This document shows, piece by piece, positions 48,498 to 59,200 of a DNA stretch of 64,000 nt (the stretch's first letter is position 1; every line of letters starts with the position of its first letter). Source of the stretch: Neopestalotiopsis rosae. Lineage: Eukaryota; Ascomycota; Sordariomycetes; Amphisphaeriales; Sporocadaceae. Under the pieces are notes generated by a model. It saw only the letters and a list, made by a program, of their open reading frames with translations, was not told the DNA's origin and searched no databases. The position numbers and the translations under genes were made by a program. The stretch covers positions 124,001-188,000 of the forward strand of contig JALGAS010000012.1 of NCBI GenBank assembly GCA_023078685.1, in the 5' to 3' direction.

Positions 48498-49532
48498 ATG
48501 ACTACCAATAGCATATCACAAGCATTTCACCCATCTACTCCAATTCGTGTCACCGTACACAGCCGTCGCCCCGCACACACCTAAAATAAATATAATAATC
48601 CTACGCAGTTGCCGGCCAACGTTACCGTCGCTTCGCGTTCGAATTTCATATAATTCGACCGCCATCGCCTCCGCCCTCATCTGCTACTAGCCTAGCAAGC
48701 CCGCAGCTTATCGACACTGCTGTCCTTGCCGACCTTGATCATAGCAACTTCATCCCAAATTAACCCAATAGCAACAAAGGACGGCCACTTCAATAATCGT
48801 CTGCAAGCACTCACGTTCGCCGAGGATTCGTCCAACATCTTTTCGCCTGGCAACCCATTCTTGCAAAAACCCACTAGCCCATGAAATCTCGAATTAGTCG
48901 CCTTACACAGCACGTTAAGCTCGGTTCATACGCAGAGTTTCGATAATGCGCCCACCTCCGAGGGTGATCATAACTTAGACATGGATGCTAATCGGGAGAG
49001 ACGAGAAGATTATAGTGTGCGTGCCCCCTCCATAAAGATTCACTAATGCTCATCTTTGCTTATTAATGAAAATCCACTGATAACGTGGTACCATGAATAG
49101 TTGCTGGGCATAACTATACCGAATGTACCTCCGAGAACAGAATTAAGCAGAGAGTTAAATCACTCACCTTTACCTAATATATCTCCGGCCAGGTCAGGAA
49201 GACCTGCTAAAGGGCAAATTGTAAAACGCTAGAATACTAAAGTCTCATGCGATGATATTCCTTTAAATAAAAGCATTAGTAGGGAAAAGAATCGCCTCGC
49301 TGCGAGTAAATGCCGGGAAAGAAAGAAATTGGAGAGGAAGGTTCTGGAGGAGAAGCGTAAATATCTGCAGCTCCACAACGACATCCTCCGAAGCATCGTT
49401 GTCAACCTGCGTGAGGAAGTTCTCTTCCTCAAAAACCAGGTTCTTAAGCATGGAACGTGCGACTTTCCACCAATTCAAAACTACGTCGTTGCCGCCGCCT
49501 CGAATATTTACGGTCCTACTTCGGAAAAGTAA
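48498..49532 (+). pseudogene. Broken bZIP transcription-factor gene
   Basis: One frame runs from the ATG at 48498 to 49016, an intron-like GTGCGT...TAG (49017-49100), then 49101-49532. It ends with an intact bZIP: basic region EKNRLAASKCRERKK (from about 49284) followed by a leucine-zipper-like helix (LEEKRKYLQLHNDILRSIVV) and a short tail ending SNIYGPTSEK. An SGRPAKG hook-like motif precedes it. The frame is interrupted by five stops: TAA 48582, TAA 48651, TAG 48693, TGA 48882 and TAG 49230. Each is one transition away from a sense codon, mostly CAA or CAG, as expected of repeat-induced point mutation. A second frame between 48665 and 48760 also looks protein-like, so a frameshift is possible as well. 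Fungal bZIP proteins of this class (Atf/CREB-like) bind CRE-type sites. This copy is probably not functional. Confidence 0.7.
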
Positions 49533-49907
49533 TGGTTAATAATCGTTTAATTCCGGTCGAGCAACGTTATAAGCGTTATGATTTTATTCCAAAAAGTTGG
49601 TTCGTCTTTCGAAACATCGAATTTCGTGGAGTTAAGAAGTAAACAATTAGTAAAGTTAGCGTCATGGGATTGCCTCTATTTTTGCCGAAAAAGGTTTTAA
49701 TAATAACAATGTTGAGATAAACTAGCAAGAATACAACATTTAGGAAATTATCAATCATAAGAAGGTCGAGAGAGAACACAAATCTCTGGCAAAAGGTGAA
49801 GTTTACCCACCCGAAGAGAACATATGGGAGCATTTGAAGCAATTTGAGGACTGCGCCGTTCTTAAGTAGTATCTTTAATTTCGACCAAGTTACCAAATTC
49901 ATTAAAC
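49533..49907. other. AT-rich non-coding stretch
   Basis: Visibly AT-rich. Frames on both strands look degenerate, and a short plus-strand peptide (KVEREHKSLAKGEVYPPEEN, near 49757-49817) may be a decayed coding fragment of unknown origin. Confidence 0.3.
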
Positions 49908-50327
49908 TCATTCCCGAGACCAAAGGTTAGACCAGTCCATATCATTGGGCATGCCCAACGACTGCATCTCGGATACCACCATTTGCTCTTCATGGGAAAT
50001 GAGGGAAACACCGTCCTCTTCGTCCGACTCCCGCATTCCCCGACGGAATGCTTCGGAATGCTTTTCCTTTATCACTTGTTTCATTCGACGAAGACAAGCC
50101 AAACGACCTAGAGCAATAGACAGCTGAGTCTGCAAAGTAACAAGAGCATCATCCGCGTCTGGCTCTTCTGCCTCCAATTTCTTTTGTTGCGCTGCCAGTC
50201 TCGACAATAACGATGCAACGAAGGTGCCATTACAAGACAAGCCTATCTCTATGCACTCGGTACAACGCGCGGAATCTTCCGTCATAACACAGGTGAGATT
50301 GCAACGAAAACAACGAGTGCACGGCAT
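49908..50327 (-). CDS. Small Zn2Cys6-like/coiled-coil protein
   Basis: A single-exon frame of 139 residues. Cysteines at positions 3, 6, 13, 22, 25 and 32 (plus one at 9) follow CX2CX6CX8CX2CX6C, the spacing of a fungal Zn2Cys6 DNA-binding cluster. A charged, helix-prone segment follows (LSRLAAQQKKLEAEE ... IALGRLACLRRMKQVIKE) that could form a coiled coil, then an acidic tail. There is no fungal transcription-factor middle domain. Proteins of this look are scattered through repeat-rich parts of Sordariomycete genomes, in my recollection, but I cannot name a function. It may bind DNA or zinc as a dimer. Intact reading frame next to a broken bZIP gene suggests it is younger or under selection. 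Confidence 0.6.
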   Translation of the reverse strand: MPCTRCFRCNLTCVMTEDSARCTECIEIGLSCNGTFVASLLSRLAAQQKKLEAEEPDADDALVTLQTQLSIALGRLACLRRMKQVIKEKHSEAFRRGMRESDEEDGVSLISHEEQMVVSEMQSLGMPNDMDWSNLWSRE

Positions 50328-51709
50328 TTTCGTTTCGATACGAGGAAAAAGAAATCTGGCTGTCAGATTTATATAATCCCTAGTTCTGCGAGACCTCTAT
50401 GTTTCGAATATGACCTGATATGATAAGTATATGTCGCAAACAAAAGCGATGGAGGAGAAGGAAACCTAATAACCACAAGAAATGGGCACCAGCAACCTAC
50501 TTGTGCAACCAACAATTTTTAACGACACGAGATGTGAAGATGGGAGCTAATGTTATGGATTTGCAAAACACATCCTTACGGGAAGATGATAGACGGCAAG
50601 TCATAAAGGCAGTTACGAGTATATAACTCTCTAATGGGGCCGGCTAAAGCACGACCAAAATTGGGCTAAAGTCGAAGCTCCAGGCTGCAAAGCAATTATT
50701 ATGCTTATGCACATTTGAGAAATATTGAGACACCTTCGCTTAGCTTGAAATAGAGTTGCGACATCACAGTTAATCTTAAAAAATAGATTTCATTTTAGCA
50801 TGCGCTACGGTGGGAGCAGTATGTGGCTTTTCTAACTTCCATTTTAGTGTTACTTTGTTACTAATGCTATTATTCCCGAATAATTCGTTGGCTTTTCCTT
50901 TATTTAATATCTAGACGACGTTTTTAGTTCATTATAAAGTTCAACTTTTGTGAAGTCACTTTATAATCTCTCTAACTCTTAGATGAGAAATTCCGAATAA
51001 ATTATCTATCGTTTTTAAAGACTTCAAATTAATTAGATTGAATAGCATTAAAATGCATGTTTAGTTTCTAAGATAGATATAACAGTGATATTACAATTCA
51101 CGTCTTAGCGTGGCCCGAAAGCATCGGACTCCCAATGCATCACCTCCCACTAGTGAGACGCACCCGTAGCGCCGCCATGAATAAGGTTCGTTAGTAGGAA
51201 CGGAGGGACCTCCGTGAGAAGTCTGATTGGCTGCTTCTACAGCCTTCACCAGCTCCCAATCAATTGTACCTGCTTCGAGCTGTGTCTGCTCGTGGGTGGT
51301 GATTCGTACCTGTTGAAAGCGGAGGCAAGTCCGAGCCAATCAAGTCACACTTAGTGATCTTTGGGAAGCCTGCGGCAATGCTAAACTGGCGACGTATCCT
51401 TGCCCTTTCATGCAACGTGCACAAAGAGAGCATTCTGCTTCTCCTGCGATCGGTGGACTGCTATTTGTTCGCCAAGAGCTTTAGCTTCTGGATATATGCA
51501 GTCAATGTGACCATGACGAAACATACGATTGCGACAATATTCGTGACCGTCCTGCCATCGCAAATAAAGCTCTTCACATGATACGTGTAGCTTGACGTCG
51601 ACGAGGATACTAATTCATAAAGGCACCGATACGGGAGCATGCCGTCCCCCATGATGTCTTTTTTTATAAAAAGCGGTACAAGTGTTTGTCGTTCCCAACA
51701 TAGGGTGCA
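50328..51709. other. AT-rich non-coding region
   Basis: Strongly AT-rich, especially 50740-51090. A minus-strand frame at 51091-51339 (82 residues, with ITTHEQTQLEAGTIDWELVK) is more GC-rich than its surroundings and could be a coding fragment. It matches nothing I know and was not called as a gene. Confidence 0.4.
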
Positions 51710-53693
51710 ATGGAAGATCTAGAGTACAAAAAAAGCACCGACATGGTGATTATGCGCCAAACATTCTCCGGCAAAGAGTCCCCTACTGGAAACGTCAGGC
51801 CGCCCACTTTCCAACAGTACTATACTGCCCCGCGACAGCGCAAAAGCACACCGAGTCAGCATCGCGAGGTCAAGGTGGGTCGCTACCATTCCAAGTCGTC
51901 GAGTCCTCAGTTCAGACAGGCATTGCCAAGAAATAAGATAACTAAAAGGACCTACAGGAAACCCTCAATGCTAGATCTGAGTACATCAGAGACGCCACTG
52001 GACGCACGAGGCTTCGGATAAATCAATATATCATTAAGGAAGAGGTCGGCCGAGGGTCGTATGGAGCGGTGCACCGTGTGATAGATCAATATGGCAACGA
52101 ATATGTGAGAGTCATTCAGGTGTTACTCGTTCAAATAGACTAACTACGGGAGTCAGGCAATGAAACAATTCTCTAAATCGCGGTTGCGAAAACGAATCCA
52201 GTCAAATATTCTAAAGCAGCACGGTGGACTGAGACTAGGTTGTGGCATGCAAGCACCTTCGTCGGCCCATAGGGAAGACATGAGTAATTATGATCTTGCC
52301 GAAGAAGAAGATGCCTTATTTCTTATACGCGAAGAAATCTCAGTTATGAAAAAGCTAGACCACCCGAGCCTGGTGTCATTGATAGAAGTCTTAGATGACC
52401 CTGGAGAGGATTCCTTATGGATGGTGCTTGAACTGTGTGAAAAGGGTATAATTATGAAGGTCAGACTTGATAAAGACACTGTCCCGTACTCTATGGAACG
52501 TTGTCGGCTTTGGTTTCGAGATCTGGTCCTGGGAGTTGAATATCGTCAGTCGTCAATTTCTTACCACGTGTGCCAAATAGAGACACATATACTGACGGTG
52601 CTAACAGTACATATGCATGGGATTCTGCATCGAGACATCAAGCCAGATAACTTACTCCTGACCCAGGACGACTGCCTCAAAATCGTCGACTTTGGTAGTT
52701 CTGAACTATACGAGGGATCAGACTTCGTAAAAACGGCCAAGTCAGCCGGCTCGCCGGCCTTCCTGCCACCAGAGCTATGCGTTGCCAACCCTGGTAATGT
52801 GTCAGGTAGGGCTGCTGATGTATGGTGTATGGGAGTGTCTCTATACTGTCTCAAATATGGCAGACTTCCCTTCCAAGGATATAACGTGTCGGAAATTTAT
52901 AGGTCTATTCGCACCGAAGAGGTTTCCGTTTTATCCGGTGAAAACCTTGAACTATCCGACCTTATAAGGGCTATCTTGCAAAAGGATCCAGGTCAGAGAA
53001 TTTGCATGCGGGAGCTTAGAGTAGGGCACCTGCTTCTCTGATTTGTTTACTTAAAAACTGAAGAGTACAGAATCATCCATGGGTCACTAGGAACGGGGAT
53101 CATCCTCTCCTTTCCGAGAAAGACAACGTTGCCGAAATTGTGGAACCACTAGACGGACTCGGAGTTCACAATGCCTCAATAGGCCACATGTCGATGATTG
53201 TGAGTACGCCTGCAATGCATCAAGAGCGTCAGGCGGCTGATACATGACAAAGACGATAGCAGCCAACGAAACTGAAGGAATAATCAATCAAAATCGTGGT
53301 GGCAACCCATTGCTGACGTTGCCGCAAATTCCGAAAACATTGGGACGGCGGTATCGTGTTCCTAGCACAGCCCAAAGTAGCATGCCAACTGCAAAGGAGC
53401 CTCAAGCTTGGGATCGGCATAGATGGAAGTCGAAAAATTACGGTGAAATTGGATTCGTGGAAGTGAGGAAGGCCGATTATAGCCAATCACACCATGACCA
53501 GCATTTGTTGTCAGGTGAGGAACATCATTCGCAAAATCCCGCTAGGACAAAAGTACAGTTCTTAGGAATCGGTTTGGGCGATGGCCATGAGTCTGGTGCT
53601 TCGAAGACACAGGTTGAGGTCGTGTCCGAGTCTCCAACTAGTGTTGATTTTAACATTTACCACAGCGCGTTTGGAGGTGGAAATAGAACGTAG
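51710..53693 (+). CDS. CaMKK/Sak1-Ssp1-like protein kinase paralogue
   Basis: Six exons (51710-51874, 51958-52104, 52157-52544, 52608-53020, 53071-53199, 53253-53693) close to 560 residues. The signature run VKETLNARSEYI straddles intron 1 exactly as in fungal CaMKK-type kinases. Then come the P-loop VGRGSYGAVH, the catalytic Lys107 in YAMKQFSKSRLRKR, LIREEISVMKKLDHPSLVSL, HRDIKPDNLLL, VDFGSSE, the activation segment KTAKSAGSPAFLPPELC and the C-lobe block NHPWVTRNGDHPLLSE. All catalytic motifs are present, so it is probably active. Relatives phosphorylate Snf1/AMPK and CaMK in nutrient and calcium signalling. The chain is shorter and more diverged than the usual single-copy orthologue (as recalled), and it sits in an AT-rich decayed region, so a duplicated copy is likely. 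The C-terminal 140 residues are unlike known domains. Confidence 0.82.
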
Positions 53694-55071
53694 CCACTTC
53701 AATAGTACAGCAACCGTTATGCTTAGATGCTAGTATTGAGATTGACTCTGATGTCTTCCTTGAGAGCACTGAGGTTGTAGTTCAGTCGCGATGGTTGCCC
53801 CCTAAAGCTAAGCCAGAGGGAGGAGGAGATTCGGAGCAACATCTTTGAATCTGTCTCCACTTTTATCTTCAAACCGAGCGGGCTTACCCATGGGGTTCCT
53901 GGCAAAGATGTTTTGGCTCTGGTATTGATCGAGTAGCGGGGGGCGGGGAAGGATTACAAAAAAGCAAGAATGAGCACAGAAATCACTCCGCGGTGGGACG
54001 AGAAACAGTAAAGGATGTATCATGACGGCGGAGAGACGCGACCAAGCACACATAAGGTGTTGAATGCTGTTATGTTGCGCGCGGGAATACTTGACTTCTT
54101 TCTCGGAGGCTGTCATCCAGTAGCAATATGGCAATGCGAATAACGAACGGCTGTATTGTCGGGCTTGTTGGGTTTCCCAAGAATTCGTGCGGTCGGAGCG
54201 TAGGAAATGGGGGGATTTCTTCTTTTCGTTTGATTGTTGTTGTTGCCGAAGGGGGCAGGGGCAGGCGGCTCATTTGCTTGGGGTGGGGGGCGGGATGCCG
54301 GACGTAAGGTCTCCCATGTCTCGAACGGCCCCATACACGATGGCACACAACTTACCCACCCCATGGCAGAACTGGAAACCAGTCAACCTGTAGTTGATGG
54401 GCAAGCCACTACGCTGAACTCGGAAATGGAAATTGGAGACACTTGCAGAAAGCTTGCCACGCCTCCAAAGCTGGCTCCGAGCTTTCAGGCAATTAAACAG
54501 CTTCAAAGTTACGAGCAACAAAGATCATGCTGAATGGGCTCCGTACCCCAATCTAGATCACTGAAAATAGGGCCGGCGATATGGGCATATAAAAATGCCC
54601 CCCCCCCCCCCCCCCTGGGGGCTACCAAAGGTGACTCAGACATGTTAAGGCAGTGCTGGTCGATAACCACTGATAAGCATTGTTAGTAGTGTGCATCGGC
54701 AATCACGGTGGACCGCAGCGATAAATGAGCCTATCTTTGCCTCGCTTAGGGCGGGGCAACACAATAACGTTAATTTCTCTCTCTAAGCATGTCCCTTACT
54801 TTATGTCAGTCCGCCTTCGTTACTTCCATCTCTGCGAGAGACCGTATTCCGTCCGCAGGGCTCTGACTTTTAAGCAGCAGGGGCATTTCGTCCGTAAGCA
54901 GTTGCATCGATCTTCATTCCTTCTAGTCTCCAACGCGGGAGAGAGTCTCATTGTCGGTATCAGACTTGAGAGGCCACATCCCTCATCCTCGAATCCATAA
55001 TCATCGACTAACATATCCCGCATCTATTTCGATAATGGTCGGATGCGCCCTCGGCGCACATTTTTGCTACA
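53694..55071. other. Intergenic region
   Basis: No gene recognised. Contains an 18-base C run at 54598-54615. Short frames at 54187-54533 and 54725-55000 lack family resemblance. Confidence 0.4.
54598..54615 (+). repeat. 18-base cytosine homopolymer
   Basis: Uninterrupted run of 18 C followed by TGGGG, so the local sequence could fold as a short hairpin. Length is subject to sequencing error. Confidence 0.9.
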
Positions 55072-57578
55072 ATGTCGCGAGGAAATCGACCCTTGCTGCC
55101 GGCTACTGAAACTCGCTCCTTTAATGAACTGACAGAATCTGTCCCTGGGCCCTCTGTGGAGGAGACGCCGAAGCGCAAACGTGTTGGCGTGGCCGTCGCC
55201 TGCAACTTGTGCCGTTCTAGGAAAACGCGCGTAAGATAAAACACATCGTACTGCTAGTCTGCTATCGCTTACACTGCTAACTATCTCTCCCTTTAGTGTG
55301 ATGGAGCCCGGCCAGTGTGCAGTATTTGCAAGACGAGAGGCATAGAGAAATGTGTCTATATCGATAAGCGAGACGCCCGCGACGTGGCCTCGAAGCTATT
55401 GGAGCTTCTTCAGTCCGAGACAGAGTCCACAGCCATTGATATTTTAAGGCTTCTGCGGTCGAACCACGACATTCATACTGTGCTTTTTCTCATCACAAGC
55501 AAATCTGAAGAATATCAACAGCGTTCAGCGAGTAGCCCGGACCTTGGCGCATCTGCGCCCCAAAACTCCCAAATGGAGGCTGAGTTGGCGGCGAAGAATC
55601 CTAATTTATACCCCGTTGTGCATCACTTACCGGAGACAGCTTTAGTACAGAATCAGCTGCTTCGTCCCTCCAATTTCGTTCCTACAGAGCCTGAAGACCA
55701 ACAGTACGTATTATTTCTGGTCTAATATGGTAATGTCCAGAGAACAGGACACTCACGACCTCCAGGAGCTCGGCAAGTTCTAGCAACACGACAAACGTGA
55801 ACCAGGCTCTGAAAATCGACACTCCCGAGTACGATTCTGACTCTGCCATTAGACGCTTTCGACGACCAGAGTCTCAAGTCAATTTGGCTGAAGATAAAGC
55901 TAAGCTATGCGACGAGCAACTGAGTAATTTAGACATCTCATTCTGGACCACAGTCCCGATTTCTAATAGCCTAGCCGCCAAAGTCATCTCTCTATATCTA
56001 GTGACCGACCACCCACTTCTTGGTACCTTCGAGCCCCGGCAGTTTGTCGCGGATTTGGTTAACCATCGCCTGGTTGCCTGTTCCCATTTCTTGGTGAATA
56101 CCATGCTTTACTGGGGATGTGTATGTCTTATCCAGCCACTTTATCTCGAAGAGCTATTATCGAACGTGCTGACATGCTATTAGCAAATGTACAGTGCTAT
56201 TGAGAAAGAGGCTAATGATTATGCGCAACAACTCTCCGCCGAAGCAGTACGCCTCTGGACCGCCGAGAAAAGTTCGGATTCAATTCTTACTATGATCGGC
56301 GCGCAAATGCTGAGTCTGGCTTATATGGGCAACGGCAAGGACCATGACGTGGTCGTCTATCAAATTGAGTCGGTACATATGGGCATACGACTAGGTTTAT
56401 TAGGAGTCGATGAAAAAACTGCTGCATCGAAACTCGCTCATGTCATGGATGAGGAATTGAACGCCTATTCCTTCGCAGCATGGGGCGTCTTCAATTGGGC
56501 AATGTGAGTGCAAAGTATGTGCCCTACTCAGACGGTACAAACAGTACTAATATTCCAGGTTGGTAACCATATTTTACCGGCAACCTGGTCTGATGTACCT
56601 TAGGTTTCCGCCGACTTTACCGATTCCTGGCGACTCTGGTCGTGGCAGCCCAGAAAGTTCTAGCTCATCTTCGTATGGCAAAACACCCGCACCTTATGTA
56701 CTTCCAACGTATATGGGGAACACATTCCCAGTTGTCTGTGAGTTCTGGCGTATCATGCGAGAAGTATCGATGGCATACTTTTCTGTCAATGGCGACCCCC
56801 TGGATCATGTGTCTTTGGATTTTGCGGAGCTGAAATATCGCGAAATCATGGCGTGGGCGGAAACCTTACCTCCACCAGCCCTTCGTGACGTTGACAACCC
56901 GCATCAAGTCCTGGTATTACAGTAAGCCTAGTATAACCAATATTCGAAGCTATTTCGACGACTGTGAGCACTAACAAACTCAGTATGTGGATACATGCAG
57001 CCATCCTCGATATTTTCCGTCCTTTCGTACAACGAGAAGAGGTGGAGCCACTGCGGCTAAGAACATTCTCCGCTACAGATAGATCGCCTACAACAGTATA
57101 CAAGGCATCTGTCAAACAACTCAAGCAACTCATCTTCTCCTATCGATCCAACTACGAGGAATCGACCTACTCAATCCTCTGGCAGACAGCTTTGACATAC
57201 GTCGCTACTGCAGTTCTGCAGGACGAGAAAGATCCCGCCTGGCGATCATGGTTCCTATTATGCATTTATGGGTACGCAGCTTTAAGACGGCCCTTCCGCA
57301 TTACTGAAGCAATCGGCCGTGCCATGCTTACCATAACAATGCGGGATGCGGACATAACAAGTGATGACGCGCGAAAGCTCTTGAGTGAAATCAAGGAAGG
57401 TGGGTTGTCTAGCAATATTGAGGAGGAAATTCGTGCCACCTTCATCGGAGACCTGAGAATGGCAGTAACCAATCCGGAGGACGCGAGAATGGAAAACATA
57501 GCTAAGGATTTTGACGAAATGGCATTCTTCAAGGATTTCATCACCACTTCTGGTGATGCAGAGATGACTAAACAGTGA
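55072..57578 (+). CDS. Zn2Cys6 fungal transcription factor
   Basis: Six exons (55072-55230, 55297-55703, 55766-56120, 56184-56503, 56559-56921, 56984-57578) give 732 residues. The DNA-binding cluster reads CNLCRSRKTR, then CDGARPVCSICK and a final Cys in GIEKCVY, split by intron 1 right after the first basic stretch as in many Zn2Cys6 genes. The middle homology region contains LGTFEPRQFVADLVNHR, and the block SAIEKEANDYAQQLSAEAVR and YSFAAWGVFNWAMLVTIFYRQP. These mark the nirA-like branch of fungal-specific transcription factors. It should act in the nucleus as a dimer on CGG-type sites. Its targets are unknown. The flavin monooxygenase 1.6 kb downstream is a possible but unproven target. Confidence 0.88.
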
Positions 57579-58432
57579 AGAGCACCACACAGTCTTGGAG
57601 ATCTCCGATCTGATGGCCATTGTGTGGTTGACATAAGAATTACCATGGACTGGTGTCTAAGACTTTTCAAAGAAAATAAATGATTTTATCCCTCAAACAA
57701 GCATCCGGATTCTTCAAGGTACGTCAATGAAACCGTGAGGAGATGAGTTTGTCCATTACATAGCTGGCATGTGCCATTTTTGCCAGGTGAATTAGGCTAC
57801 TTGAAGCGTATTGGTGAGCCATTGGACTTTTTAGGCTCGGAGATCCTGTCAACAATAGAGGACCATCCGGCTGAAGCTTTCGCCCTTTCCACACAATTTC
57901 CACTCCCTAGATCTTACAGACATGATTCACGCTAAATGTCTTTCCGATAACATAAGCGATACCTTTCCGAACTACACAAAATCCAAATATTCATACAGGC
58001 AGTGGGCAGGCTTCATAAGCTGTGTGAAGTATAGTCTCAACCAGAAGACCTGCCCTTGACGACTCTCGTGTCTACGGTTGCTTAACCTCAACAGCATTCC
58101 ATCTTGGCCTCTTCAGGAAACATTTGCCCGGTCATGTTAGCCAGAATCTGAGGCAGATCAGTTTTAATTGATTGCAGTAAAAAATAATGTGGTATTTGAG
58201 GGGCCGTAGGCTCTCTCTTATGTTCTGCTGCGATGTTCAATTTATATGTCAGGAAGGGCAGGTCTTCTAGGCAAGTCTTCCTAGCTCAGATTTCAAATGT
58301 CAGATGTTGCGGGCTATGAAGGGCGGATGCCACTTGATTTAGCTAAATGCTGCGGGTTGGTGCAGCCGAGCTCATATTAGGGAAGCGTGCGCAGGCGTAA
58401 ATGGCTTTGAGACTGTATAGTTAGTCCTGTAT
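57579..58432. other. Intergenic region
   Basis: Nothing recognisable as coding. Moderately AT-rich. Confidence 0.4.
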
Positions 58433-58843
58433 CTACCAAGTGAGGACCGCAAGATCGCCTGCCTTACGGGCAGCAATGGCCGCGCATATGGTGAATTCAC
58501 ACCAGACCACTTGTCGGTTTTGCCTTGCACGCCAATTGTCACCAAGAGAGGCAGGGTCGAACCACTCTAGATCGGGCAGTATCGTCAGGTTTTTGAACTG
58601 AATATTGGGGAAATGCGCTTGTAATCGTTGTGGCTCAACAATGAACACCTGCCCGACGTCGTGCACACGCTTGAAAGTCAGTACCACGCTCTCAAAGTGG
58701 TCCGGCTTACTCTGCTGCAACACCTGACGGACGACCTCCGTAAGAAGGACAAGAAACCCCAGATGAATAGATGTCGAATAAAAATAGGCTGCATTCCATC
58801 CATTATACGTGAAATAGGAATTCATACCTCCCCCCTCCCCCAC
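58433..58843 (-). CDS. Hypothetical protein or gene fragment
   Basis: An open frame of up to 136 residues; the first 20 or so are Gly-rich and lie over a C-rich stretch, so the true start may be lower. The body (HDVGQVFIVEPQRLQAHF, LTILPDLEWFDPASLGDNW, EFTICAAIAARKAGDL) has the texture of a real globular protein, with regular hydrophobic spacing. I do not recognise the family. No signal peptide or clear membrane helix, though residues 25-36 are hydrophobic. It might be a C-terminal exon or remnant of a larger gene. Confidence 0.35.
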   Translation of the reverse strand: MGEGGGMNSYFTYNGWNAAYFYSTSIHLGFLVLLTEVVRQVLQQSKPDHFESVVLTFKRVHDVGQVFIVEPQRLQAHFPNIQFKNLTILPDLEWFDPASLGDNWRARQNRQVVWCEFTICAAIAARKAGDLAVLTW

Positions 58844-59200
58844 CCCCGGCGGAGCTTCATGCGAATCCGTTGCTATCTCATCTAAATCTTTCTATGTTTA
58901 TGTCTAATCACGGTGTAAGATTCCCGAAAGTGGTGGCCAAGGAGGTAAATCAGTCCTCAGCAGGTGTTGATGGAGAATTGAAGATCGTTTAGCAAAGATA
59001 ATGTATGAAAATAGGCACAGACTTGGTAGCACCGCCTTCATGCAACCTCGAGATCGTCACGCCGCGCTAACTACCCTTTGCTGCACTAGTAAGCTTTGGA
59101 TGGCCCGGAACTCATCTGGTAACACCCATAGAGAGATTGAGAGAAATTACCATGATCGATAATGGTGTCGCTACCACAACGAGAGTGTTTGTAGATCGAA

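Noticed and set aside
49193..49232. A 40-base intron that would remove the last stop of the bZIP gene
   Set aside because: It is too short and shifts the frame away from the bZIP, so the stop cannot be explained by splicing.
51091..51339. 82-codon minus-strand frame
   Set aside because: Protein-like composition, but no known family and no promoter or splice context; mentioned only within the region entry.
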